Below are positions 37,262 through 48,776 of a stretch of DNA of 64,000 nt, piece by piece. The stretch covers positions 39,977,242 through 40,041,241 of the forward strand of contig JANVCC010000018.1 of NCBI GenBank assembly GCA_025345505.1, given 5' to 3'. A model generated the notes under the pieces. That model saw nothing but the letters and a program-made list of their open reading frames with translations. It searched no databases and had not been told where the DNA came from. The stretch is from Todiramphus chloris collaris. Lineage: Eukaryota > Chordata > Aves > Coraciiformes > Alcedinidae. Numbering within the stretch: the stretch's first letter is position 1; every line of letters begins with the position of its first letter. The translations under genes were made by a program, and so were the position numbers.

Positions 37262-37612
37262 CTGCAACTACCTGAAAGGAGGTTGCAGTGAGGTGGGTGC
37301 AGCCTCTTGTCTCAAGTAAATAATGACAGAACTAGAGGAAATGTCTCGAAGTTGCACCAGGGGAGGTTTAAACTAGGTATGAGGAAGAATTTCTTCACTG
37401 AAAGAGTAGTCAGGTGCTGGAATGGGCTTCCCAGGGAGGTGGTGGAGTCACCATCCCTGGAGGTATTAAAAAAATGTGTAGTTGAGGCACTTCAAGACAT
37501 GCTATAGTGAGATGTTTTGTGTTTTGTTTTTTTTTTTCTTTGGGTGGGTTGATGTCTGGACGCAGTGATTTTAGAGGTATTCTCCAACCATGGCAATTCT
37601 GTGATTCCATAA
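37262..37612 (+). mobile_element. CR1 LINE fragment with RT C-terminal frame
   Basis: The plus strand encodes the final ~66 residues of CR1 ORF2: [40 protein letters not shown] and [20 protein letters not shown], up to a stop at 37505-37507. Just upstream, CTACCTGAAAGGAGGTTGCAG gives the YLKGGC segment in the same direction. The 3' UTR ends GTGATTTTAGAGG-TATTCTCCAACCATGGCAATTCTGTGATTCCAT, a CR1 terminus with degraded octamers. An 11-T run interrupts the UTR near 37528. Its subfamily differs from the neighbour at 35.6 kb, so the two are independent insertions in the same orientation. Confidence 0.95.
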
Positions 37613-40600
37613 ATAACAATGCTCAGGTCTCCAAGAATCATCCCTGGTATTTTCAACTATTTGTATTAAACACAGGAGATTCAGGCTAAGCTGACTATAT
37701 TTGAGTACTTGCTGGTTCAGGGAATGTGGGGAAAATTCCACTTGCTTCCTCGCAAGTAATGCTTAATATATTTTTTTGACCTGGTGTTCTCCACTGGCTC
37801 TATCTGTGGCATAACTGCAAAATCCTATTAGTCTGCATTTGTAAAATCTGCAAAACATACTTTTCTTGTTCTCTGTGCAGCACTGATTATTCTAGCATAG
37901 GACATACTGAATGGATAAACTTATGATCCAACCTAACAAGTCTAACTCATGTCAAAATGAGTGGCAAGACCTACATCAACTTCAGGTGTTAGCCCCTTAC
38001 TATCCCATTTACTAGCATGGCTTTTCAACTACGTAATCTGTTATCAAGTTTTGCCTCCTATTTGCAATTAATTTCACTGACACAAATTACACTTGGTGAA
38101 AAGAGAATCTTTTCCCTCACAGAATTTTGCACAATAAGTTTCATTTGAATCCTGCACTGTGGAAAGTTCACTTACCTCTACTTAAACAGCCTTTGGCTCA
38201 TTTTGAAGTAATAACCTTTAAAACAACAGAGAGACGATTTCACCTCTTCCTGTATCTTAGCCTGTCAAACGGAATAAATCAAATGTTTTCATCCCCCCCC
38301 ACCCCCCAATGTGTTTTTGCTCAATAAATACACAACTCTGGCTACATTTAGTGTTGGGTGAATATGCAAACCATTTGTGCCCTGTTTATCTACTGATGGA
38401 CTGAATTGATAGTCTGCTTTTATTTATTTTTAGCAGGTTAAATCCTACAGAATTTGTCATTAGAAGGCTGCCTATTTCTTTGTGATAGTACCTTGCAATT
38501 TTACAAATGTTGACAGGCAGTGCTGTTTTCTCTTGATGGTTTCTCTTGATGGTTGCTCTTGAATAATTTTTCAGGTTTGCATTTTGATTTTATAATTTAG
38601 CGTGCAAATGGTGACTTTACATATAAAAGTCTAGGAAATATTATTTTTCTGTGGAAATTAAGATCTTTTTCCCTATTCATTCATACTTATGCAATAAGGC
38701 TCTTCCTGCAGAATTCTCTACTAGGAATCTATTCTTCATTTTGTTTTATCATCTACAGATACACACTAACTGCTTTATTAGTAGGTATTGGGGGTGGGGG
38801 GGAGGCAAGTCTTTCCTGGAGTGGAATCTTTATAATGATGCTGATAACAAAAAGTATCTCAATTAAAGATTAAGAGAAAAGAAAAAAAAAAAAAAACCCC
38901 TTCATGGCTATAATGCACTCTGCATATTCCTTAGAAAGCATAGTATAAAAGTAGTACTGATCAGAGATATTCCAAATTCAACAGTGGTTAGGTCTGATGC
39001 CAACAATTCAGCACACACTTTAGTTCTTACAGATCCAGCCTGAGCACAAAGTGGCAACACCACACGTTCTCTGCTGTACGTGTCTCTGGGCATATGTAAT
39101 CTGGTACAAATTTTTCATATGACCTCTCTTTTTATAATGTAACAGATTTCTCTTAGAAATCTAGAAAGCAGTAATCTAAGCTATGAATAATAACCCATTT
39201 TCTGGTTAGCTGCAACTTGTCACACTTGTCCATATATACTTTGTACTTGGACTTGAAGATACTAAGACATCAACAGAGTCAAAACCTGGAGCACACTTCA
39301 AATATTAAGCATTTTGCATTTTAGTAGTTCTATTCTTCTTTACTCTTCTTGGGTGTTTGAAAGTTTTGGAAGTGACTGTGCAGGAGTAGCACAGATTTCT
39401 ACTGCAGCACTTTGCTGAGCCTCACGCTGTGTCTCAGGAAGAATATTACCTGACACTGGCATGTGAAGTCAGAAAGAATCACTAAAATTCTGTGCTTATG
39501 ATTGTACAAGCAGAAAGTAGGGGAGAAATATTTTCAATTTCATTAAAACCAAATAAATCTCTTGGAAAAATAATATTTAAAAAAAAAAATTGTTCGAGAT
39601 TTTTTTTTTTAAAAGAATGGAACTAGTATCATCAATCCCTCCTCTACACCCCTCTCTCCTCCACAGCCCCTGAGTCTTCCTCTACCTGCTTTCTTCTTTC
39701 CTCTGCTATCCGTCTCATTGACCTCACTCTTACTTTAATTTGATGTTTTCTTGAAGTTACAGTTATGCTTTAAGTCTATACCTTCATAAAGCCAGAACAA
39801 ACCCATCAGCCAACCAGAGATCTGCATTTATTTTGTTTTATTTTCTGATTGTTACATTCTTCAAAACTCCTGAATGCCTTTTTATCACTACAGCTTATTC
39901 AATGAGAAAGGATTTTTTTTTTCAACTTTAAGTCACTATTATAAATTCATTAAACATTCAAATACTAATAAATTCACAGCTTTCCTAGAGAAGAAGCGTT
40001 TTAAAATATTCTTATATTTAGATAAAATATTTTTAAAGAGTTTTAGTTTAAATTATTTTATTTATTTAACTGAAAAATCTTGTATTAATGGTAAAAGTAT
40101 AAATTAGAGAAACATTTAGGCTCTAAAGGTCATCATAAAAGCTTCATAAATCTGCTTTAGAATCATGCTAAGCGACAGTGAGCTACCAACTGACTTAAAT
40201 GAGCAAAGAAAACTGTACATCAGGGAGTAGGTATGTAAGAAAAACCAAACCAGACCACAAGCAAAACCCATTTCAGTAGAAACTTCTGTACAGCATAAGG
40301 ATATCCAGGATTTTAATTTTAACTTAATTAACTTCAGCAGCAATTATGTTTTGCATGGCAAAAGTTCTTCTATTTTCTTTCTTCAGTCTTCTGTCAGTTA
40401 TTTGTTTGATTGTAACCACCAGTAGAAAGTGTACTTGGGAGTGGCAGTGGCCTCATTTTAGAGAAATATGAAACAGGTTGGAAAAACACTAATAAAACTT
40501 GGGAGGAAAATAGTCTATGATGTCAACACAACCTTCAAATCCATGGACCACATTTATTAAAAAAATAAATATACACTTATGTCATGCTCTTGTCATTAAC

Positions 40601-41237
40601 ATTTAATGTGCAAAGAGTGGGTACACATTCTACATTTAATTAAAACACAAAATTATGACTTCCATCTGCACATGCAGACTTGAGAAGGGGCTTAAGGTGC
40701 ACAAAAAATTTACATCTGTTATTCAAATACTGGGGGGGGGGGGGGCGGATATTTTCACCGTATCAGGTATCACATCATTCCTCTAGTGCAGAATAAATAT
40801 GATACTTTATGTTTGGAGACATTTCAATATTTGAAGGCTCTCAGACATATACATGTACAGAGTTTAAATCACATGGGGGAGCACAGAATTCCAGGGTTAG
40901 GAGTTCTCTTCAGTTATTTAATTCACTTATTTTTATTTTTTATTTCCTTCGGAAACACACATGAAATATACTTTGTCTCAGTGTTGCTTCTTCTCTAATT
41001 CTTTTATTCTACATTTGGTGCCAAGAAGCATACAGCATACAGCAGTCTGCCATCTCCTTAACAATATGCTATTTTTACAGCATGTCACCTGTGGAAATGC
41101 TTTTTGTCAACCAAATCCTCCTCCTCTTGGCTTGTCACTCTGCTTGTTCACACTGGGGCTAATCCTGATGCTGTCACTCTGCAGCCACCGAAGCCACCAT
41201 CTGCTCTTTGCCCTACTCCGGCCTTTGATCACACAGT
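37613..41237. other. AT-rich noncoding stretch, no gene seen
   Basis: No supported gene. Simple-sequence spots are C8AC6 at 38293-38307, a G-rich GGGGGTGGGGGGGAGG at about 38789-38804, a 14-base tandem duplication of TCTCTTGATGGTT at about 38531-38558, and a 14-G run at 40732-40745. Confidence 0.6.
40732..40745. repeat. (G)14 homopolymer
   Basis: An uninterrupted run of 14 G followed by CGG in an AT-rich setting. It could form G-quadruplex and is a likely assembly trouble spot. Confidence 0.95.
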
Positions 41238-41336
41238 AGGCAAACCCTTCAGGACAGGGAAGGATTTCCTGGACACTGGCCATATGGCAACATATTTGGT
41301 CATTGTGTGGAGACCTAGGTAACACTGTAATCTTTG
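41238..41336 (+). mobile_element. possible ancient L2/L3-type LINE tail
   Basis: CCCTTCAGGACAGGGAAGG, then TTTGGTCATTGTGTGGAGACC and TAGGTAACACTGTAATCTTTG, follow the order of words in old amniote LINE/SINE tails (GGGGCAGGGACTGTCTT ... GGGGTCC ... CTAGGCACTACTGTAAT). Divergence is high and the alignment is by eye. The surrounding 41090-41400 sequence is GC-richer and open on both strands without recognisable protein similarity. Confidence 0.3.
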
Positions 41337-41739
41337 GGAAGTAACATGTCTTCCCAATATCTTCACTTGAATTAAGGGGATTCCTGAATGCAAAAATCAC
41401 CAATTCTTGCCCACCTCAGAAGTGGCAAAGCTACTTGCACATGGATTTGAAAGAAGGTTATCAAGTGGACATCATGTGCCTCAGAATGGTAAAGACTCAT
41501 CCCACGCAGGAAAAGGGAAAGAACTATGCTGACTTTCCTGCAGTCCCACCTGAAATATGTTTGTTGACAAGCTGTTCAAGTGACCCGGAAAGATGTTGAT
41601 TCAGAATTGTTTTCTTGTCTGTGTGAACAGACCTGAAAGTCAAACAATAAGGCTGGGTAGCTGCAAGGGGAAATCCAAAATGACAATGGGGATCCTGATT
41701 TTGTGACAGAGGAAGGGAACTGGAGCCACTACAATAACA

Positions 41740-41860
41740 CACACAGAATCACAGAATGTTAGGGGTTGGAAGGGACCTCCAAAGATCATCGAGTCCAACC
41801 CCCCTGCCAGAGCAGGACAAAACTAGAGCACATCACTCAGAAATGCATCCAGACAGCACA
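41740..41860 (-). mobile_element. CR1 LINE fragment (3' end)
   Basis: It reads CACACAGAATCACAGAATGTTAGGGGTTGG, then GACCTCCAAAGATCATCGAG, then CCAACCCCCCTGCCAGAGCAGG, and stops soon after ATGCATCCAGACAG. This is the inverted 3' ~120 bp of the same CR1 subfamily as the copy at 14.74 kb and close to the usual avian consensus. It is sharply 5'-truncated. Confidence 0.95.
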
Positions 41861-42676
41861 CACAAACCAGTAGACTTTATCACAACTTGCTTTAGCTGGG
41901 GAGGGGATGGTTGAGCAGAAATGGGACACAATATATCACTTATCTCTCCTAGGGGCATGGGGTGGGGGCACTTAATGGTACAATTCTTACTAAATCCTGC
42001 AACACTGCATCTGCCATTGCATGAGGTAGGACAGAGGCTAACACAGTCACTGAGTAAGCATAACTGCCAGGCCTTAAAATATCTATACGCTGTAACAGAA
42101 CTGCTGACCTAACAAGCTGCTGAGTCAGCATAATGAATAGAATATACCAAAAATAAGGCAATAACTTTGTGGTTAAGACAGCTGTAAAGGAAAGAAAAAG
42201 GAAGGGCTGTCTCTCAGCCAGTGTGAAAGAACTGTCCCTCCAGTCTCTTGTATTTGGACTGGAATGGATCAGAAGAATAGCAGAAGGACAGCCTGCACAG
42301 CTGAGAATGTACATAGCCAGTGGGTCATAGTGTTATAAGGAGCTAAAAGACAGATAAGAAATTCGTCAGGATGGGGACAGCAGACAAGAATCAGCATTGC
42401 AGGTGCCAGGAGCTGAGAACTGTCTCTTGAAAGGTGAGCATTTTCTCCAAATTGCCTTGACATACCAGGCAGAATATGCCCAGATTCCTCATACTCTAAG
42501 CGTGACCTCTAAGTGTCAATGGAGGAAACTTGCAGACCTTTGTATGTTGGGAGAATTTAGGGATCTGAGGAACAAGAGCATCTTATAACCAGAATTTTAT
42601 GCTGTTTATGACTGTGTGCTATGGCATTTATCATAACCATCCACTGACATTTATCATTTCATTAGGTATCTTATAG

Positions 42677-42719
<43 letters not shown>
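42677..42719. repeat. (GATA)n microsatellite
   Basis: About 10.75 uninterrupted GATA copies (43 bp). Likely length-polymorphic. Confidence 0.97.
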
Positions 42720-44889
42720 TCATACATCCATATATTTATAGATTTGCTGCCATGCTTATCATTATATCATTGTTCTGTTGCTATAATTTCCTATAGTGTC
42801 TGCCTGGGTTTTGTTGTTCCACGTTTAACTATTGCTGACTTGTAGTTATATTTGCTGTTTCTGTGCTTGCACTTAGTGGAATTTATATAAGGTACAAGTC
42901 AACATAAAGTACTAAAGTCATCATATATGCCTCCTAAATGGTCAGTCTCCTTCCTAGCTAGAAAATATTATTGCACATCCCTATGGTTATACTTCTATAC
43001 ACTAACTCCTTTGTATTAGCTACCTAATTTTTTTACAGTTACATCTTCAGATAATTAACAGGGAGTAAGGTACCAATACATAATTGTTTAGATACCTAAA
43101 CTATTAACCTGCTTTCTGATATGTTTGCTTCAGGACAACTAGCAAAACTACTAAACTACCATGTCAGCTAGCATGTCTGGGTATGCTTTGAAGGATGGCA
43201 TGGCTTGGAAACTATTGCCAACAGGTAGTTTGGATGTCATCACCATGTCTAAGAAGGAAGGGAGTTTAACTGAATGTATACAAACTGCACTATGTCTGTT
43301 GGCTTCAGGAACAAACACATACAGCCTTATGCATCTTTACTACTTGTGTCCGTGAAACTTTTGAGCAGAGTTCTGCAGCTTCTAGTGGAACTTCTTTTAT
43401 ATTTGAACAGCTGCTGTTTTGCAACATTGAACTTTTGGAAAAGTTACACTGAGCAAAGCAGGGCTGATAGAAGTTGAATTTTGTATTAATACATCCTATG
43501 ATATTACAGACCTTAACAGAGAATGATGGCTTCTTGTAAGGGTATGGATCATCTTATAGAATAAATTAATTCTATATCACATTTAATATGTCCCAAGAGC
43601 CATAAACCGAATATTTTGTCTTTTTTTACTTTATTATACAAATCGTGTTACATATTAATCTGAGATTTAATATTATCCTTTAGGGAGAACACATGTGAAA
43701 TTTTTCACACCCTTTTTTTTAGGAGATTTTTTTTTTTTTCATTTCTTTCTTATTCTGCATTTTAATAAAAAGCAGAAAAAGTATGCAAAATATAACACAT
43801 TGATCTCTCCTTTCAAGCACAAGCAGAATGTTTACTCTTCAATTAAAGAAAAAACCTATATGTCAGCATATTTAATTTTGAGTTTATATGAATTTGACTC
43901 ATTAAGCTTTAGACTCAGAATGACTTTTTTTTTCTTTTCCTGTCATCTGGTTTTAATTGGATCATAATTTTATGTCTTCACAGAATGACTCTCATATGTT
44001 ACTAGTTTTTTAGCAAAAAATATACAGAGGAAAATACCTGTTTTCCCCCTATCACTTCCTATTTCCTTTTCTCAAAGACTTAAAGAATTATTTCACACTT
44101 TATGGACTATTCCTCTCCTCTTCTTCTGTTTCTTAGATTAATTTCCAAAAAGAGGGAAGTTTCCCCTATCTCTTTTACTAAGCTAATTGATCCCTTGTGG
44201 GATAAGTTGCTGAAATGGGAAACATGAAAAGAAAGTCTGCAAGATAAAGCTCCCATGGATGCTCACTTCAATCAGCAAAGATTTGGAAATGCACTGGGGA
44301 TCCAACACGTTAATCATGGAAAATCAGTGCCTAAATCAAAATATACCAGAGTGAAAATACAGAAAGCTGATGCATTTACCCCCTCCCAAGAAGCAGCATT
44401 TCAGTTAGCAACCATGTTGACAGCAGCTGTTCCTGCTGTGTCTGAGTCCTCGCTTCCCTTAAGGAGTGCAATATTAATGTCTGTGCTTAGTCTGTGCTCA
44501 GATATCTGTATTCACATAAGTATCTATTCCTCGTTTCTTCATTTCCATCACAACAACACTCAACACATAACAAGGCACTCTGATTTTACGGTGCCTGTTG
44601 TAATGGAATATGCTAAACAGGGAAAAAGTGCAGTACTGCAACTGAAAGCATCAATAATTCCAGGCAGATAAAGACGCATACATCATGATATATCTAAATA
44701 ACAGTAAAAATATTAACAATCTAAATGAATTAGAAAAACAATAATAATTAATAAATAAGAGTTTAAGATTTATTTTTATTTGCCTTTTTTGTCTAAAATG
44801 AAGAGGTAAAATCACACTACATTTTCAACATGAAATCTGCAAGCATAAACACTTGGTACTTCATTGTTACTTAATGAAAACTAAGATTC

Positions 44890-44891
44890 GA

Positions 44892-44955
<64 letters not shown>

Positions 44956-44957
44956 AA
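44890..44957. repeat. (GAAA)17 microsatellite
   Basis: Seventeen perfect GAAA copies (68 bp), the longest perfect microsatellite in the window. It is a pure purine strand, so it can form triplex (H-DNA) and is probably polymorphic. Confidence 0.97.
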
Positions 44958-46423
44958 AGCTAACTCCTAAAGCTGAGGTTTCAAGAAAAAGAAAACTGTG
45001 AATCATGACAAAATTACAAAACCAGACATCATGGATAGCATACTGTCAAGATGCTGCTCTTTGTGTAGCAAAATTAAGGTGGACTTGTCACTGTACTCTC
45101 TCTTACACAAATAAAACACAGTCTGCTCTAAGAGAGCAAGTTTTGCAATTCTAAATTTTTCCTTAAAATTGAATTGCCTAAATAAAAAGGAAAATATGTT
45201 AAAATATAACTGCAGAATTTGCTTTCATCTCTTCTTTCATTCCTTCTCATTTATTTACTCATTTCTCCTGTAACTACCTGTGTTTTCTGTCGTCTTTCTA
45301 AAGGCTCAGTAAAAACCCATGTCACTGCCAACTGCTGCTGCACCTGATGTTTTATTTCTGCAGCTTTCTTCAAACTTCTGCATGAACCTTAAGATCTGAG
45401 CTCATTCATGAGGCAAGCATTTGCTTCCAACCTTATGCAAAATAGCCAGTGGTGTCATTTATTCAGCATTTCTTTTTTAACTGCTGCACACGGTTAAATT
45501 TACAATTATATTAACCAGGGTTCAATGTGTATATTAACAGGAGGCTGGAGGCCTAACTGAATTCCTTTCTGCAATATACGAAGTCACCATAGGTGTTATT
45601 TATGCCAGTTCTGTTCTTAGCGCCTTTGCCAAAAAATAAAAGTCAGTCCAGCATAGTTGTCGTCTAAAAATAAACACCAATGAGATCTTCTTCCTGTGGG
45701 CTGTAAGGTCATTCTGTAACTCAGCATGGTTCATTGATCTCTTCTACCCCCTGTGCCTTTCCAGATTTATTGGAAACCTGTTCAAAGGAGAATATATCTT
45801 ACTGTACACTACTCTAGGAACTGCTTCTAAATGCTGAGTTAAAGATTCTTTTCTTCTCTCTTTATTCCTTGTCCTTAGAGACAGAACCAAGGAAAATCTT
45901 CCCAGCACTTTCAGTCATCAGCTGAAAACAGATGAGCTGGGAATACAGGTTGAATACATTCTGCTGCTCTTCCTTTGGACAAGTTCACTAGTTCATGAAA
46001 CACCTTGGGACCAATTCACGTCAGTGTGTGTCTGTATTGCTTCTTTCATTAGCATGAAGAGCCTCAAAGTAATTTAAGTCAACGATCTGATTATTAATAA
46101 AGAACAGCACTGGACACAGGTCAGAAATGCCCATTTTTTATTTATCTCCCTTTTCATATATCACAGTATTAAACAGTACTGTGAGGAGAGAAATCACATT
46201 GCAACCAGGAAGAGAAATATCTATCTACCTATTTACTTCCTGTCAACGTGGTTATATTATGCCATAGGGCAGTTAGAGAACTCGTGTAAACATATGTAAC
46301 TTATTAGAAAAAATGGAGTTTCATCCACATTCACTCAGGTAATGTCAGTAAATTCTATATATAAATGGAAAAACACAAAACACATGTGCTGGGAGTGCAG
46401 TAGATGGAATATCATTACTGAGA

Positions 46424-46445
46424 TTTTTTTTTTTTTTTTTTTTTT
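46424..46445. repeat. (T)22 homopolymer
   Basis: An uninterrupted run of 22 T followed by a T/C-rich tail. No minus-strand polyadenylation signal lies in range. Confidence 0.95.
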
Positions 46446-48704
46446 GTTTTCCTTCTTCCTTTCTGTCTTTAAATTAAAAGTTTCTAGCAAGATTAATGTA
46501 TGTCCACTCAAGCTAGCAGTATGTGTTCAATTAGTACAGCAGCTCATAAGCAGTAAGATCTTGAGGAACTCCACCAAAACAAGTGCTCACCTTCATACTG
46601 CCCCTGGAAAGAAGTGTGCAAAAAGGGAGAGAGGCTCAGTACTTCAAGAAAAAATAAGATGAAGCACTTGAATTCCTTTGATTTGTACTACAGAAGAACA
46701 TCTGACAAAACGAATTTGTGTCAGGCTTCTTCTACAGTGTTATATTGTGTTTTCCCCTACTGCTGGACTAGGCAGCTGTGTATCCCTTCCTCTCTTCTTC
46801 CCTTCGTTTTTCCTCTCTTCTCTCTCTTTTCTATTGCTCCTGAACATGAGCATTCATCTGCTTTTGGCCTTGTGTTTTTGCTGCCAATTGTATAATGGTA
46901 AGCTAGAAAGGCTATGTTCTTGAGTCCTAATAATTTAAGACTCCCTTCCTTACCCAGTAAATTTGATAGAATAATCTCTTTAAGCCATCATCTGAGGTAT
47001 ATAATATTAACAGTTGTTTTTTTTCTCTGCCTCCTCTTCCTTTTTCATCACAAGGGTTGAGTGGTGTTGGAAAGACAACAAAGATGTTGAATATTTTGCT
47101 TTGACTAGACATTCAGACACTATCAACCCCTCTCATATTCTCCAAAGATAACCCTGACTTTGTGACTTCTCAAGCCTCCATATAATTGATTCCTTTGCTC
47201 TCTCCCCTCAAACAAATATGCGGCACATATCATGAACCTGAATAAAATAAACACAACAGTATTTGTAAAGAGTTTTTAAGTTCACGGGTGAAAGATGTTA
47301 TTTCAGCCCAGCAGAATGGCATGCAAGATACTCCACTGTCGTACACTGCAACTATGCAGAAGTTTCTCTGTGAAGTTCTCTGAAAAAGGTTTACATTTTT
47401 TTGCCTGCTATCACTACTGCATATTTCATTTTGTAATCAGGATATAGCTTATTTAACAACAATTAGTGAATTTAGTGAGTAGGTGATGAGTTGTTCAAGT
47501 ATTAACTTTCTTCTATCCCACGGAAACTGGGGATTTTTCAGGGCCATTTTCAATGAGGCATGATCCAATCATCAATAGATACACACAAGTAGTTGTCTTA
47601 TTTCTACAGACATTCTACATGAAGAGTGGCAGACTTGCTTGGCTGGTGCTTTACCTCTGCATGAGAGGCACATGAAAAACGCTTTGTACAAGTTTTTATT
47701 CTTAAACTAGGTAAATATCCTTGTAAATCAAGCCCAGAATATTCTAATTTTCAACATATAGTCAGGATCCCTTCTCAGTGTACAGTAATTCCAGATAAAA
47801 TGTGTAGTCAAGTCCATCAAATAAGAAGAGCTATGCACTTGAAATTCGATTTTACTAAATAGCCCACATTCCTGAGATACATATAAAGTCTATGAGAATC
47901 TGTTTTTTCCAATATTATAGCTTCTGCTTTGTAATGCTGGCCATTTTGCTAAATAGATGGGTTTTTTTCACTTTAGAACCTTTCTAGGAAATCTAAGATA
48001 TCTCCACATCCTTTTCAAATAAATGCTTAACATTACCTGTAAGGGTATAAAAACTGTATGTTTCCTAAAACTGTTCCTAGGCAAATACAGTGAGACTCAT
48101 GTTTATAAGTCATGATTCCAGACTGGGAAAACAAACATGGAGACAAAGAAAAACATTAAGAAAGCATCAGGATATCACAACACTGAATACTGTAACATTG
48201 AGACACTTTTGCATCCAGCAGCTGTAAGAACCTTACAAGATGATCCATAATAACTAGTGTGCTGAGCCAACAGCTGTAATGTTAAAGCACTGAAAAAGCA
48301 GCTAGTCTAAACTAGCAGAGCAAAGAAACCTCCCTAAAGTTGTTTATAAAACTCACAGATAAATTAAACTATGCTCCATTTGTTTTTTTTTCAAAGATCT
48401 GTCAATGTTTTAGGTCTTAAAGCGAGAGCTGGAATTTCAAACTTCCCATCACCACTCTGAAATGAGCAATTTAACTTTGGAGCTGATGAGCGTTCTCTCT
48501 CACTCCCTTTTTTTCTTCTTGCTCTAGTACAACATCTATTTCAGTAGTTTTATTCCGAAGTGAAATTGCTTTAAATTGAGTTGTAATAGTTGTTAAAATA
48601 TGATTTTGAATAGGATTTACAGTAGACTTTGACTGTCCCAGGCTGCACATACCCAAGTCTTCCTACTTAGGGCAAATCATAGGAAAAGTGGCTTTGATTT
48701 ATTT

Positions 48705-48776
48705 CAGGCAGGGAGGGTGACTGAAACCTGGGTCCTATGGAGCTGAAGTTAATGTTCTAATCACTGACCCTATGTA
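48705..48776 (-). mobile_element. MIR-like SINE relic (tRNA-derived head)
   Basis: Read in reverse, the block from TGACTGAAACCTGGGTCC through GGAGCTGAAGTTAATG to TTCTAATCACTGACCCTATG matches the order of the tRNA-like head of MIR-type SINEs. There the inverted sequence runs TTTGAACCCAGG ... CTCTTAACCACTATGCTAT. The B-box-like part (GGTTT-CAGTC) and the A-box-side TTCTAATCACT are both placed correctly. It is an old relic with no tail visible. Confidence 0.45.

Larger units (their letters stand above)
41861..48704. other. noncoding stretch with GATA and GAAA microsatellites
   Basis: The first 750 bases (to about 42600) are GC-richer and open on both strands for 60-121 codons, without any domain. 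The remainder is AT-rich. The 138-codon frame at 44255-44671 starts in a good initiation context (CTCCCATGG) but resembles no protein I know. A 22-T run lies at 46424-46445. Confidence 0.55.

Noticed and set aside
41107..41403. 98-codon minus-strand frame in a GC-richer patch
   Set aside because: It overlaps a 72-codon plus frame and probably lies over an ancient LINE tail. Nothing in the peptide is recognisable.
41949..42314. 121-codon minus-strand frame
   Set aside because: No domain or homology that I recognise. It is in a stretch that is open on both strands by composition.
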